Assembly (NCBI RefSeq): GCF_020379485.1
Contig: NC_063447.1
Span: forward strand, 59,571,452 to 59,635,451
Reading direction: 5' to 3'
Origin: Brassica napus
Taxonomy: Eukaryota > Streptophyta > Magnoliopsida > Brassicales > Brassicaceae
DNA length: 64,000 bases
This document shows positions 24,898 through 36,820 of this stretch, piece after piece. The notes below the pieces were generated by a model. It searched no databases, had not been told where the DNA came from, and was given only the letters and a program-made list of their open reading frames with translations. The stretch's first letter is position 1; each line of letters starts with the position of its first letter. Position numbers and translations under genes: made by a program.

Positions 24898-26303
24898 TGA
24901 AAAAAAGATTAATGTCTGTTGTGTAGTCTGATGGGGAAAATGAAGTTCATCACATCTTTTGAGACCAACGAAGATGATTGAAGCATCTCTCACCTCGTCA
25001 TCTTTTGCCAAACATAACCTCAGGTATATGACATTTTAGGTCTTATATTACTTTGATAGAAGAGGACCAAATGTTTTGTAATTCGTTTTTGTGAATATGG
25101 AAAATCCTTTGTTATTTTTAAATACTTTGAAAGGGAATCCAGGAAACAATAATGTAAAACCATTTTACATTTAAAGGAATTACAAACAGAAAAAATACAA
25201 GTATGTTTTGATTTGGCTCTCTTTTTATCACTTCCTCTTGTTCTTGCTTCCAAGCAACAAACAGAAGTAAAACAAAACCCTAAAGAAGAATTCAAGTTTT
25301 AATGTTCAAAATGCAAACTATAGATTATTCATAGATTGATCTATAGTCAAAATGCCTACTTCGGAAAACAAGAGATCAAGCTTTTGGGAAATAATGTACA
25401 AATTTTCCAAACTTGCTACCAATTTAATATTTTCTAGGTTTAAAGTACACATACTAATTACAGGCTCATAGGGGTGGGCATTTTATCCGCTCTCCAAAAA
25501 TGAACTTCAAAACTTCAAATTTAGAGTTTTGAGTAGTGAAATTTCATATTTTTATTTGCATTTGGTCTTTATAATTAATTACACATCACATTTATAATTC
25601 TTAAATATTTTTTTCATTTATCGTTTTAATCTTTAATACTTTTGTATATCTTAAGTATTTCAAATTTATTTTTATAAATTTAAATTTTACACATAGAATT
25701 AAATAAAAAAATTGAAATAAGATTTAAAATATTTTAAAACTAGAATTAGATAACAAGAATATTACAAAATAAACTTAATAATTTTTTAAAAAAGATACAT
25801 GAAAACATAATTATTACACAAATTTGAATATTACAACAACACTAATAATCTAGTAAATTTGTTCTAGAACTTCTAAAATATTGTCCAAACAAATTTATAA
25901 TATTTTAAAACTAGAATTAGATAACAAGAATATTACAAAATAAACTTAATAATTTAAAAAAAAAAAAGATACATGAAGACATAATTATTACACAAATTTG
26001 AATATTACAATAAAACTAATAGTCTAGTAAATTTGCTCTAGAACTTCTAAAATATTTTCCAAATTTTTTTTGTGTAACCAAAGATGGAGCATTACAAAAA
26101 TAATTTTATGTAATAATGTGGTATTTTTCTTGTACTTAAATATTTAATTAATTATTTCTATTTTTATTTTTATGTTTTTAGTATAAGATTTTATTAATTA
26201 ATATTTTATGGTATTTTTATATATGTGCTAGTGATTTATAAAGGTTTTATAGATTTATATTAATTATGATAAATATAAGGACCATAGCATAAATTACAAA
26301 TAA
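24898..26303. other. AT-rich intergenic region with a ~170-bp direct repeat
   Basis: After the SAC3A 3' flank, the sequence beginning ATATTTTAAAACTAGAATTA occurs at 25729 and again at 25900. The copies are 171 bp apart and very similar over about 150 bp. No gene is seen. From memory, an ABCG half-size transporter gene (At2g39350) is expected in this interval and no trace of it was found. Confidence 0.6.
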
Positions 26304-27691
26304 TCTATATTATTAAAAGAGAAGTACCCATTTGAAAATGTCCTTACTTCATTAATTAAACTTCCTATTTTTTGTTTGTCTTTTCCAGTTACATTAATGA
26401 ATTATCATTAAATGAATTTAAATTACCTATTTTATTTCTTCTCTTTTTAGTTACATTACTGAAATATACTTAAATGAATTTAAACTAACTATTTTATTGA
26501 TTGTCTTTTTCAGTTACATTAATAAAATATCATTAAATGAATTTGGACGTAATGTCATTTAATCAAAAAAAAAAACTCATAAGTTATCTTTACGTGAAAA
26601 CTCATAAGTTATCTTTACGTGCATAATTTTAATAATGGAGATTTTTCAAAACGTGCATCATTAAAATGTTATCTAAAACTTGCAGCACTAATATATAACA
26701 TGCATCAATAAAACTAGATTTTAACCCACATAATCGTACGGGTATTATTTTTCAATTGATTAAATTTAAAAATTATTATTTATTCAAAAAATATTTAAGA
26801 AAACATGCATCAATAAAACTAGATTTTAACCCACATAATCGTACGAGTATAATTTTTCAATTGATTAAATTTAAAAATTATTATTTATTCAAAAAATATT
26901 TAAGAATAGATATGTTTTTAAAAAAATTATATGGTATTTGCTCCTATCGGTAGTATAAATTTAAACAAAATTTTAGCATAATATAACTAATTTTTCATTT
27001 GCTAAATTTATGACTTTTATTTATAATTTTTATTATTTAATTATAATATTTTCATTTTATATTTGAGAGATGAATGAATATTTCTTTCTAACAATATTTT
27101 TTGTATACATATATTTTTTTAAAAAAATTCAATTTAAATTGTTATTATCATTGAATATAATTATTTTGACATAATTTTAGTTTTCTTTTACATCAAAACT
27201 AATCATATTTTAGGATAATTATAATTTAAAATGTTAATTTTCAGATTTTTCAAAAACGTCTAAAAATATTTTCAAAGGTTTTGTTATAATTGTTTTTAAA
27301 AAATATCGAGTTGCATTTCAAATAAAAAAGTAAAGATATTTAAAATATTCTAATTAAAATATGTACAATTAATATATTTTTTACGAAATGATTCAAATAA
27401 AAAAAATCACGCATGAAAAAAATCATGATTTCTGTTAACTGGGCGGGTCATTGTTTATATGATATCGCACACGAAAGAAAAAATTATGTTTTTACAATTT
27501 TCTAATTAACTCTATATACTTAATTTTTATATGATATCGCACATTCGTCAAAAAATAGATAGTTTAAGATGCAAAAAAATATTTATTTAGTGAACATAAT
27601 ATGATCAAATATTACAAATAGATCATTTAATAAATTAAATAATCAAAAACCGAAAATTCATAACCGCGCTGGCGCACGGATCAGGGTCTAG
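26304..27691 (+). mobile_element. Non-autonomous Helitron, copy 1 (1388 bp)
   Basis: It starts A then TCTATATTATTAAAAGAGAA and ends with the hairpin CCGCGCTGGCGCACGG and TCAGGGTCTAG before T, the expected Helitron termini and A/T insertion site. There is no Rep/helicase reading frame. Sequence inside (GCATCAATAAAACTAG, GTTAACTGGGCGGG and others) is shared with the inverted copy at 53662-54924. This copy contains an extra ~105-bp tandem unit. Confidence 0.87.
26701..26905. repeat. Two-unit 105-bp tandem repeat inside Helitron copy 1
   Basis: The unit starting TGCATCAATAAAACTAGATT begins at 26701 and 26806 and ends near 26905 in ATATTTAAGA. The Helitron at 53662-54924 appears to carry a single unit. 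The 65-codon open frame covering both units is an artefact of the duplication. Confidence 0.8.
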
Positions 27692-28402
27692 TTTTGAGTT
27701 AAATATGAAGTTTTGTTTTTGAAAAAGAACACCTTAAAACTTCAATTATAGAAACTCTAAAATAGACAATTTTAGAAACTACGAAGCATCATTTTTTTAT
27801 TAACACATTTTTCAAAGAAAAAAAAAATTAATTATCTAAAAGATTTTTCAGAAAATATTGATATATTATTATTTAGATATCCAATTCAACAATTCTACCT
27901 TTCATGATGCTCTTACAACTGGACCATGCATTCATCATGGCCATGTTATAATTTACCTTCACTCCTCTGGATAATTCAGGTTGTAAGTTGACCTATTTCA
28001 ACAGGTTCTATAGCTAGTGTTCTTTATTTTTTACTTCTTCTTAATTTAGCTAGTGTTTTTATCTGTCTGTTCAACTAATACGCCGATTGATGAAATAAAT
28101 TATCTTAAATTCACCAAAATTTGAAAGTAAGGCACGGTAGCACACGATCCATGCCTTAATTGATAATATTGCAGCTACACATACCCTAAACACCTACTGA
28201 AATACTTGGGTTTCCACAATGTAGTGAAGTTTAAAGCATTTTAAACAAATCACCAAAGAACTGTTATGCAAATAAATAGTATGTAACAATAGAAAGTACA
28301 ATAATCTGTTTAGGACTTTCCAATGTATACAGTTTCATATAACAATGGGTCTGAAAAAAATAAGTATTGTGGTCTATCCTTCTCCCTCATGTACAAACAA
28401 CA

Positions 28403-29290
28403 CTATAGTAGTTTCTTTTGATCAAGAAACGGGTCCATGATCTCTTCCACCTTCCCTTTCTTCACATACTTCATCGCCCATTCAATCAAATTCACTTTCT
28501 CTCTCGGAAGAGAATGATCAATGACACCAAAAGAGTAAACATCAGACTTCGCAGTCAGTTGTTGTCTGGTCAAATACTCCGGATCAAGATAACCAAAGCT
28601 TCCTTTAACCGCAGTACTCACATGTGTCTGGTCAAGATCCGGACCAGTCTTGACAATCCAAAGTCCACAACTTTGGCTGTGAAATTCTCATCCAAGAGAA
28701 TGTTAGCTGACTTCACATTGCGGTGTATGACCGCTTTTGTGGAGCCTGTGTGGAGATAATGAAGCCCTCTAGCTGCACCAGCACATCTCAAGCCTCTGTC
28801 TCCAACTCAATCTAGGGTTATCAGACTCATACAAATGGTCCTTAAGCGTTCCCTTGTGCATATACTCATACACAATGATCATCTCATCAATTTCTTCGCA
28901 ATACCTTATCAAAGAAGTTGACAAAAAAAATACCCTATCAAAGAAACCAAATGCATGTGTCTGAACTGAGACAGTGTTTCGATCTCTGTCTTGAACTCCA
29001 CTAGACCTTGGCAAGATTTGGAGACCCTCGTTTCACAGCTATCTTTGTCTTGTCCCTCAAGGCTCCTTTGCAAACTTGACCAAACCCTCCAACTCCAATA
29101 AATAAGCTCTAATCAAAATCATCAGTTGCTTGTTTGATTAAAGCTGATGGAAATCGATAACCGATCTTTTAGCTTGAAAAGATTAAGCTCTCACGGTCTC
29201 ACCTATGTCATTCTGCTTAACAGCTCTTCTTTTCTTGATGCACAAGTAAAATATAATCACACCAAACACTAACAATACACAGTGCTGCAT
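28403..29290 (-). pseudogene. Receptor-like kinase pseudogene (CVY1/CrRLK1L-like)
   Basis: Minus-strand fragments read in order. A membrane segment (LLVFGVIIFYLCIKKRR, about 29290-29220) is followed by the approach to the kinase (ALIKQATDDF) and the glycine loop GVGGFGQVCKGAL with the lysine AVKRG near 29095-29030. Then come [34 protein letters not shown] (28715-28670) and [20 protein letters not shown] through EIMDPFLD. There are frame breaks after the glycine loop, near 28790, and in the activation loop where a base is missing (DFGLS to [10 protein letters not shown]). The malectin-like ectodomain and the end of the kinase lobe are missing. Family and position fit the relic of the At2g39360 (CURVY1) orthologue; the match is from memory. 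Confidence 0.82.
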
Positions 29291-29480
29291 AACCCGTTAA
29301 TAAAAGAAACAGGGTAAACATTCTTGACTCCACCAACAGATAGGTTTATGCCTAATCTAACTAGTTGTCTAATGTTTTTTTTTTGTTGCTAAAAACTAGT
29401 TGTATAATGTTATCACAGTTATTATCAATAAGGACCCGTGTGTATATATATACAATACTAAAAGAAGAATAATCTCAACA

Positions 29481-30867
29481 GCTAAAGTGTCCACATCAGA
29501 TTAAATAATCCACCAATCAGAAAGACTTAATTAGCCACGTCACAAGAGTTTTCTCCTTAAAACAAAAATTGGTCTTTTTTTTGGGCTCAGTTTACTTTTT
29601 TAAATGTCTCAATTCAAGCCCAAGCTTACTTTAGTCCCAGAAGCGTTGGTTTTCATCTTCTCCAACTCTTCCATCTGCACTTCGCCGTTCTGCCGTTACG
29701 GTAACCCACTCTTCAACAATATGTTATGATCTTAAATCATTTGTAGTGGTTTCTTTCCACACCAATATGTTATGATCTCAAATACTTCTTTACTGGTTTC
29801 GTTCCACCTCCCCCTCTTCTCCTTTTATATAAAGCGCTTCATCTGATCGATACTCCAACCTTAATTGAAAATCTCCACCGAAGAAAGCTACAGCCACAGA
29901 GCGCCATGAAATCCCTGGAAGTCTCCCGTCTCCACCGACAAATCTCCTATCGCTGTGTATATCAACGACGTCCCGGGAACAGCCGATTGCAAAAGGTGGG
30001 ACATTTAGTCTATACCAATGTCCCTAACCGCTGATTAAAGTTTTCCATTTCAACATACATTTTTTTTCTTGACGCACAGAAGCCCAAAATCCAAGACAAC
30101 TGGGAGCGTCGATCATGGACGTTCATGTTCATGCTCATGCTCATGCTCATGCTCCATCGCGGATTTACTAATGATGTAACTCTGTAAGTCATGAGTTTGA
30201 GATTACCATTTACTTCCACCGTACCGTTCCACGTATTGTACAACCTGACGTCCTTAGTTTACATGAAGGTTATTTCTTTAGAGGACACAAAACATCGGCA
30301 TCTTCCCAGATCAAACCAGTCACATATGGTTCACAATAGCACATAGGTTTAAGCTTCACAGCATCGCCAATTGGTCTAGGTAAGAATATGTTTACCACCC
30401 TCGAGGACAATTTGCATCAATTATCTTTTTTCATAGTTTGTGTCGATCTTCTAGCTAGAGAGAAACACTGACGGAATGATTTTTATCACATGTCTTAACT
30501 TTTGGATGAATCCTGACCTATTTTTATTTTCTCCTTTACTGATTACTCTAGAATCTAGTTTACATACGTTTGTTCTATATTTGGGTCTTGATGTTGCTTT
30601 ATTCACCATAAAACCAAATGACATGCATGCGAGTAGATTTAAAAAGTGTTATATATGTCACAATTCATTTAAAGAGAAGTCCTTCGTGTCTTAATAAACC
30701 TAGCATATTGCCACAGGGTCAGATAGAAACCATCCTTTGGGGTTTAGAAACAGCTTATGGAAAACTCCATCTTTACTGTATCTCAAAGGCAGCTAAAAAT
30801 TCCATTTGCCCAACTTTTTACGGATAATTCAAACTTATTTGATGTTTGCTAACAAATCTTCTTCCTG
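29481..30867 (+). repeat. Repeat A, first copy (direct orientation)
   Basis: 1387 bp, near-identical to the reverse complement of 31313-32607. It contains a promoter-like stretch (TTTATATAAAGCGC near 29824), then a leader with ATG at about 29906 and a short coding-like segment (SPVSTDKSPIAVYINDVPGT in one frame, 29918-29980) that ends at a GT. This looks like a captured 5' gene fragment that I cannot identify. Relative to A' it carries about 75 extra bp near 29705-29785, where ATATGTTATGATCT appears twice. It also has more CATGCT hexamer units near 30124-30153. Confidence 0.85.
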
Positions 30868-31236
30868 TAAAAATCATTACAAATCCACAATAATCGAAAA
30901 AACTTAAATAAGACAACAATTAGTTGATCCTAATTGGATCACATTTATGTACTATGATATTATCTATTCATATTCCAAAAAGAGACAACTATAACTCTGG
31001 AAGGAGCATTGAATTATTCAGAAGACTCATATAAGACGTACCGAAGCAAGAATCAGAATTGTGAAGAAGTTGAGGTATTGTGAGTGACTAAGTGTGATAA
31101 TAAACAGCCTTTGATCTGATATACATGTTTAGCAATGAATCTATTATCATCACCAAACATGTCTCCAGTTCTTCCATTTTTCGGGCAGAGAGACTGACTG
31201 CATAGAGACAGCAATTAGCAATCTCCTGCTGCTAAA
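30866..31236 (+). repeat. Repeat B, first copy (direct orientation)
   Basis: 371 bp, near-identical to the reverse complement of 32602-32971. It directly abuts repeat A, sharing the two bases GT (30866-30867), and ends in GCTAAA, the same motif that begins repeat A. Confidence 0.85.
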
Positions 31237-31312
31237 TTGTTTTTTCTCTATGTGTCAGAGTTATTCCGAAATCTACACTCCGTTAGTTAACTCCCACCTA
31301 AATAAAGCAAAA

Positions 31313-32607
31313 ACAGGAAGAAGATTTGTTAGCAAACATCAAATAAGTTTGAATTATCCGTAAAAAGTTGGGCAAATGGAATTTTTAGCTGCCTTTGAGA
31401 TACAGTAAAGATGGAGTTTTCCATAAGCTGTTTCTAAACCCCAAAGGATGGTTTCTATCTGACCCTGTGGCAATATGCTAGGTTTATTAAGCCACGAAGG
31501 ACTTCTCTTTAAATGAATTGTGACATATATAACACTTTTTAAATCTACTCGCATGCATGTCATTTGGTTTTATGGTGAATAAAGCAACATCAGGACCCAA
31601 ATATAGAACAAACGTATGTAAACCAGATTCTAGAGTAATCAGTAAAGGAGAAAATAAAAATAGGTCAGGATTCATCCAAAAGTTAAGACATGTGATAAAA
31701 ATCATTCCGTCAGTGTTTCTCTCTAGCTAAAAGATCGACACAAACTATGAAAAAAGATAATTGATGCAAATTGTCCTCGAGGGTGGTAAACATATTCTTA
31801 CCTAGACCAATTGGCGATGCTGTGAAGCTTAAACTTATGTACTATTGTGAACCATATGTGACTGGTTTGATCTGGGAAGATGCCGATGTTTTGTGTCCTC
31901 TAACGAAATAACCTTCATGTAAACTAAGGACGTCAGGTTGTACAATACGTGGAACGGTGGAAGTAAATGGTAATCTCAAACTCATGACTTACAGAGTTAC
32001 ATCATTAGTAAATCCGCGATGGAGCATGAGCATGAACATGAACGTCCATGATCGACGCTCCCAGTTGTCTTGGATTTTGGGCTTCTGTGCGTCAAGAAAA
32101 AAAATGTATGTTGAAATGGAAAACTTTAATCAGCGGTTAGGGACATTGGTATAGACTAAATGTCCCACCTTTTGCAATCGGCTGTTCCCGGGACGTCGTT
32201 GATATACACAGCGATAGGAGACTTGTCGGTGGAGACGGGAGACTTCCAGGGATTTCATGGCGCTCTGTGGCTGTAGCTTTCTTCGGTGGAGATTTTCAAT
32301 TAGGGTTGGAGTATAGATCAGATGAAGCGCTTTATATAAAAGGATAAGAGGGGGAGGTGGAACGAAACCAGTAAAGAAGTAGGGTTACCGTAACGGCAGA
32401 ACGGCGAAGTGCAGATGGAAGAGTCGGAGAAGATGAAAACCAACGCTTTCGGGACTAAAGTAAGCTTGGGCTTGAATTGAGACATTTAAAAATGTAAACT
32501 GAGCCCAAAAAAAGACTAATTTTTGTTTTAAGGAGAAAGCTCTTGTGACGTGGCTAATTAAGTCTTTCTGATTGGTGGATTATTCAATTTGATGTGGACA
32601 CTTTAGC
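31313..32607 (-). repeat. Repeat A', inverted copy of A
   Basis: 1295 bp, the reverse complement of 29481-30867 minus a ~75-bp segment and some CATGCT units. The open frames seen here mirror those in A on the opposite strand and are not treated as genes. A 76-bp unique spacer (31237-31312) separates it from B. Confidence 0.85.
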
Positions 32608-32971
32608 AGCAAGAGATTGCTAATTGCTGTCTCTATGCAGCCAGTCTCTCTGCCAGAAAAATGGAAGAACTGGAGACATGTTTGGTGATGATAATAGATT
32701 CATTGCTAAACATGTATATCAGATCAAAGACTGTTTATTATCACACTTAGTCCCTCACAATACCTCAACTTCTTCACAATTCTGATTCTTGCTTCGGTAC
32801 GTCTTATATGAGTCTTCTGAATAATTCAATGCTCCTTCTAGAGTTATAGTTGTCTCTTTTTGGAATATGAATAGATAATATCATAATACATAAATGTGAT
32901 CCAATTAGGATCAACTAATTGTTGTCTTATTTAAGTTTTTTCGATTATTGTGGATTTGTAATGATTTTTAC
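32602..32971 (-). repeat. Repeat B', inverted copy of B
   Basis: 370 bp, the reverse complement of 30866-31236. It overlaps the end of A' by the shared motif GCTAAA (reverse strand, about 32602-32607), so on the minus strand B runs straight into A. Confidence 0.85.
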
Positions 32972-33015
32972 TGGCTGGTGTTGTCTTGATAGATTGGATG
33001 AACTAATGAATAGGC

Positions 33016-34016
33016 ATGAGCACCTTCTTATCATGTGCTTACTGGAAGAAGGGACGGTGGGCGTTTAATGCTGACGGTGTGGTACTACCGTCACCGTCCA
33101 CCTCAGTAGAAGAGTCAATGGCATATTTCAATTCCAATGGTCTTGACGTTTGGTACATGACTACTTTTCTAGGTAACTTATCATTTTCCCATTTGGATCC
33201 TTCTCTAGCTTCTTTTACAAGTCTAGGCTCTCTATTCATTTAGTTCAATAAAAGTTGTTCTCTCTTTGATCCTCCTCAGATGCTCAGGTTCAAGCTAGAT
33301 TCTTAAGCTTGCTACTGGCTACGGGAAGTATGTCAAGTCATCCTATTTGAAAAGGTGATTTTCTCTGGAATTTGTGTGTTTATAGGTACATAATTTTTCA
33401 GTGACAGGATTCTTTTTTTTGGTCCAAATCATACATTGAAATTGGAAGAGCTTTGCACATCTTGAAGCTAATTTGGTTTCTCTAATCTAGAAAACCACAC
33501 TACTCGATTTGACATAATAAGGCAGATGTACAATATATTTTATTGGTTTTTTTATCAGTTATTTCTTTTTAATTTCGGGTCATCTCTTATGTAATCCATG
33601 ATATATTGATTAACAACAAAAATGAGAAATTTGTGACATGTCCATTGCTAAGCCAAGGTTTTTTTTATATAAACTTCTTATCTTACAAAAGAGTGTTTAT
33701 TTTTTGTTGACGATGTCAAGTGAACACCAAGGCCGTAGTTAATGTTATAATTTTCACCCTCGAAACAAAGGTTATAATTTTGTCACATTACTTTGATTTC
33801 TTTGTTTTAAACTATACCAAAAACTCAAGTATTACATTTCGTATTTGCATTTTGAGATACTTGACTATGCAGTTGACAGAACTTTCTGAGGAAGATAAGA
33901 AAGCGTTGGTTCTAATCATGAAGGCTGCTCAAATTCCTGACAGTATTTACTGTGAAAGCAGTTTGTCACAGCAATCCGGATTCAAGAGATTGGCTGAAGG
34001 AGCATTGTGATGCATC
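33016..34016 (+). other. Unassigned open frames, possible captured gene fragments
   Basis: A 75-codon frame at 33016-33243 (contains WKKGRWAFNADGVVLPSPS) and a frame ending at 34010 (contains LTELSEEDKKALVLIMKAAQ) have ordinary protein-like composition, unlike the AT-rich surroundings. Neither has a recognised domain, and no consistent multi-exon model joins them. They lie directly after the A/B repeat and before a heavy-metal-domain fragment, so fragments captured by a transposon are a reasonable guess. Confidence 0.3.
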
Positions 34017-34382
34017 AAAACTGACAAATTAAAATGGGAATGCTTCCTGATCGACAAAAGTACATGGTGAGTATCATTTTCAAACTTTTTTGTAGGAAAG
34101 TCCGAATTGTCGTTTATCATCCTATATCTAAGCTTACACTTAATTATTTAGTTTTCTCAGCTACAAAAGTTTAATATGGTTGACCTATTTTTCTTTTTGT
34201 ATGCTGTTATTTTTGTTTCATGGTTTTCTTTCTTGAACGTGCCATCAAAACATATCGACAACATATGTGTCTGAATTGTATATGTTGTGTAAATGAGAGT
34301 TGATTGTTTGTTTATTTCTTATCCAAGTTAAAGCTAAAAGTAACTTTTAATGCTAATAAACTATTATTACATATGTGAGCCA

Positions 34383-34745
34383 GGGGTCGAAACGGTGGCT
34401 ATGATGCAGCCAAAGACATGGTAACTGTCAAAGGAACGATGGATGTTAAAGAACTTGTGCCTTTTCTCGCCAATAGCTCAAACGGACCATCAACCTTTTC
34501 TTCCGGTCAAATAGATGACAGTGCCACCCCTCTCGCCGTAAAAAAAAGAAGTCCCGGCTACAGGAACTAAGAGGGAAAGATTGAAGTGAAGTTTGAGAGA
34601 AGAAAACAGAGGGTGGCAAGAAGAAGGAAGAAGTTTTTGACGACAGAGAAGATAGAAAACGAAAGATGTTGGAGATGGCAGAGAGAAAAAGAAAGAAGCC
34701 GGACACGGTGAGAAGTAAGGTGGCGGCCTGGGAAGAGGTGCTCTT
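34383..34745 (+). pseudogene. Fragment of a heavy-metal-associated (HIPP-type) domain gene
   Basis: One frame reads YDAAKDMVTVKGTMDVKELV, the second half of the HMA domain of plant HIPP proteins (heavy-metal-associated isoprenylated plant proteins). The N-terminal half with the metal-binding CxxC is absent. The following Lys/Glu/Arg-rich tail is broken by frameshifts, and no CaaX isoprenylation box is found. The family role, metal binding or chaperoning, cannot apply to this piece. Position between transposon sequences and lack of an expected syntenic neighbour suggest it was carried here. Confidence 0.65.
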
Positions 34746-35022
34746 GTGACGATGGTGAATAAGATGTAATATAGGTTCTTAAAATATTGTGAAGGTCAGA
34801 CTTATCCGATAAGAAGTCAGAGTTGTAATCCAAGTTTAGGATATAATTACGTGAGTGAAAATTAGGTGTTGTACTCATCGTAACATGAAACGCTTTTTGG
34901 AATGATCACCGACGATAATCCTAACGGTTGCGCTCCATAACAAAACCATGCACTTTAAACAACCCACAACCATGCGCTCGAATTGTATATACAAATTCGA
35001 CTCAAGGGTTGAAACCTAAAAC

Positions 35023-35196
35023 GCTGATAATGTTTGTAAAACTTGGGTCACAAAGATCCATTTCAGAATATAAAGATTAAATAAACCAGCTTAAATTAAC
35101 CATGTATGGGCTGATAATGTTTGTAAAACTTGGGTCACAAAGATCCATTTCAGAATATAAAGATTAAATAAACCAGCTTAAATTAACCATGTATGA
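35023..35196. repeat. 87-bp tandem duplication
   Basis: Two essentially identical 87-bp units begin GCTGATAATGTTTG at 35023 and 35110 and end AACCATGTATG. No coding function is seen. The remainder of 34746-36820 is AT-rich with only a microsatellite at 35992-36023. Confidence 0.85.
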
Positions 35197-35988
35197 TGTA
35201 CTTTAAAACTATTCAAAGACTGTAGGAAAACTAATCACCCTCAATAAAATACCACAATAATCTATAAAACATTATTAGAAACTCTAAAGGGAAATTTAAG
35301 GAAAATTAGAATATATAAAAACAATTCTGCGTCACACCTAATAATAGGAAAAATGGATTGCAACATTAAAAAAAATACCAAATAATTTCATCTTTAGTGT
35401 GTTAATTTTGCTACTTATATTTTGATTCAAAAATTGTATGCATACTTTATAATAACCTACAATATGTTCTAAAGAGAAAAATTAAAAATTAATATTTAAT
35501 ATTTACAACAACCATCAAGCAAATTATTTTTTTATAAAATACTCAATTAAACCTGATAAAAATATAACTACACAATATTTCAAGAAACTATATACAAACT
35601 CAAACAAAAACAATTAACATAGTAGTATGAATGAAAAATTAAACCACAAACCTCCTTTGATCAGTATGTATGATTTATTCCTCGCACTCTCTTATTATAT
35701 TCAAAATGTCCCAACTTTAATTCACTTTTTTGAAAGATTTTGTAGATATCGAACTTAAATGAAAGATGTGCCTTTTTCTTAAGGATGCGATGTAAAAAGA
35801 TTTTTTTAGTAATAACAGTTTTTCATCCAATTCTAACTGATATTTAAAAATTTATAAATTTAGATATACTAATTTTAAGAGATTAATATTCAAGACTAAT
35901 ATTTATTTGTAGAACAGAAATAAACTTAGTGATAAATATTATCATTATATACATGTATGTGACATCATTTAAATATTTAATTTAAATA

Positions 35989-35991
<3 letters not shown>

Positions 35992-36023
<32 letters not shown>
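35992..36023. repeat. (TA)n microsatellite
   Basis: An uninterrupted TA run of about 14 dinucleotides. Similar shorter runs lie at about 39505-39527, 49716-49733 and 55300-55322. Confidence 0.9.
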
Positions 36024-36028
<5 letters not shown>

Positions 36029-36820
36029 TTATGTTTAAGATAAATTTGTGAGTTGAGATAAATATGTTATTTTATCTTTTAAAATATTAAAATGACAAGG
36101 ATATTATAAAATAAAAATTATGATTTTTTTTTCTTCTCCAAAAACTCCAGCTATATGCAAAATAATAATAAAATAGAAACAGAATTAGAAACTAAAATCT
36201 GATTCATGAATTAGCAAATTTCTTATTGAAATGAGAGGAAAGAAGAAGAATCCGTGAAACTATATAATTTTTTTTTTCAGAAATGAAAGATAAAGATAAG
36301 GTTGCTTTCTTTTTTTCTCAATTTTTTTAAGATATATTAAAAGAGTATATTGTGAAGATAAAGATGAAGAGTTTAAGATAAATATTTGTTTTTAAAACAA
36401 TCTTTTTTTTTGTAAAACCGTTACTTTAAATATAAAATAAATTAGGAGTTGAGAAATATTCCAATTGGAAAATTTAGTAAATTTATATATACATTAGTGT
36501 ATTTTTCAAAAAAAAAACGTACACAATGGTGTAGTTTTCAAATTAAAATCTTATTGTAGTGTATTTCTCCAAATTTTCCCATTTAGTTTTTATCATAAAC
36601 CAAAAAGCAGCATATAAAATTAATGAATTTAGGTATATTTATATTAAGTTTGAGATCTTATTTTGAGATAGAAAAATTTCCTGACTGAACGTTTATAATC
36701 CAAAGTTATCGCTAAATATTGTTTCATATTTATACACACAACTGTTTTTAGAGAAAAGTAGAATATCTACTAAATAGAAAGTACAATTGTTCATAATGAA
36801 TAATAAAATACAATAAATTA

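Noticed and set aside
30010..32154. Mirrored frames of 65-77 codons (for example with MSMSMNMNVHD)
   Set aside because: They are produced by the inverted repeat and the CATGCT hexamer run, not by conserved coding sequence.
34446..34878. Minus-strand frames rich in Phe/Ser/Leu
   Set aside because: Antisense to the Lys/Glu-rich tail of the HIPP fragment; composition explained by that.
36440..36600. Possible small MITE with TTCCAATTGGAAAATTT and AAATTTTCCC ends
   Set aside because: Inverted match too short, and no target duplication could be defined.
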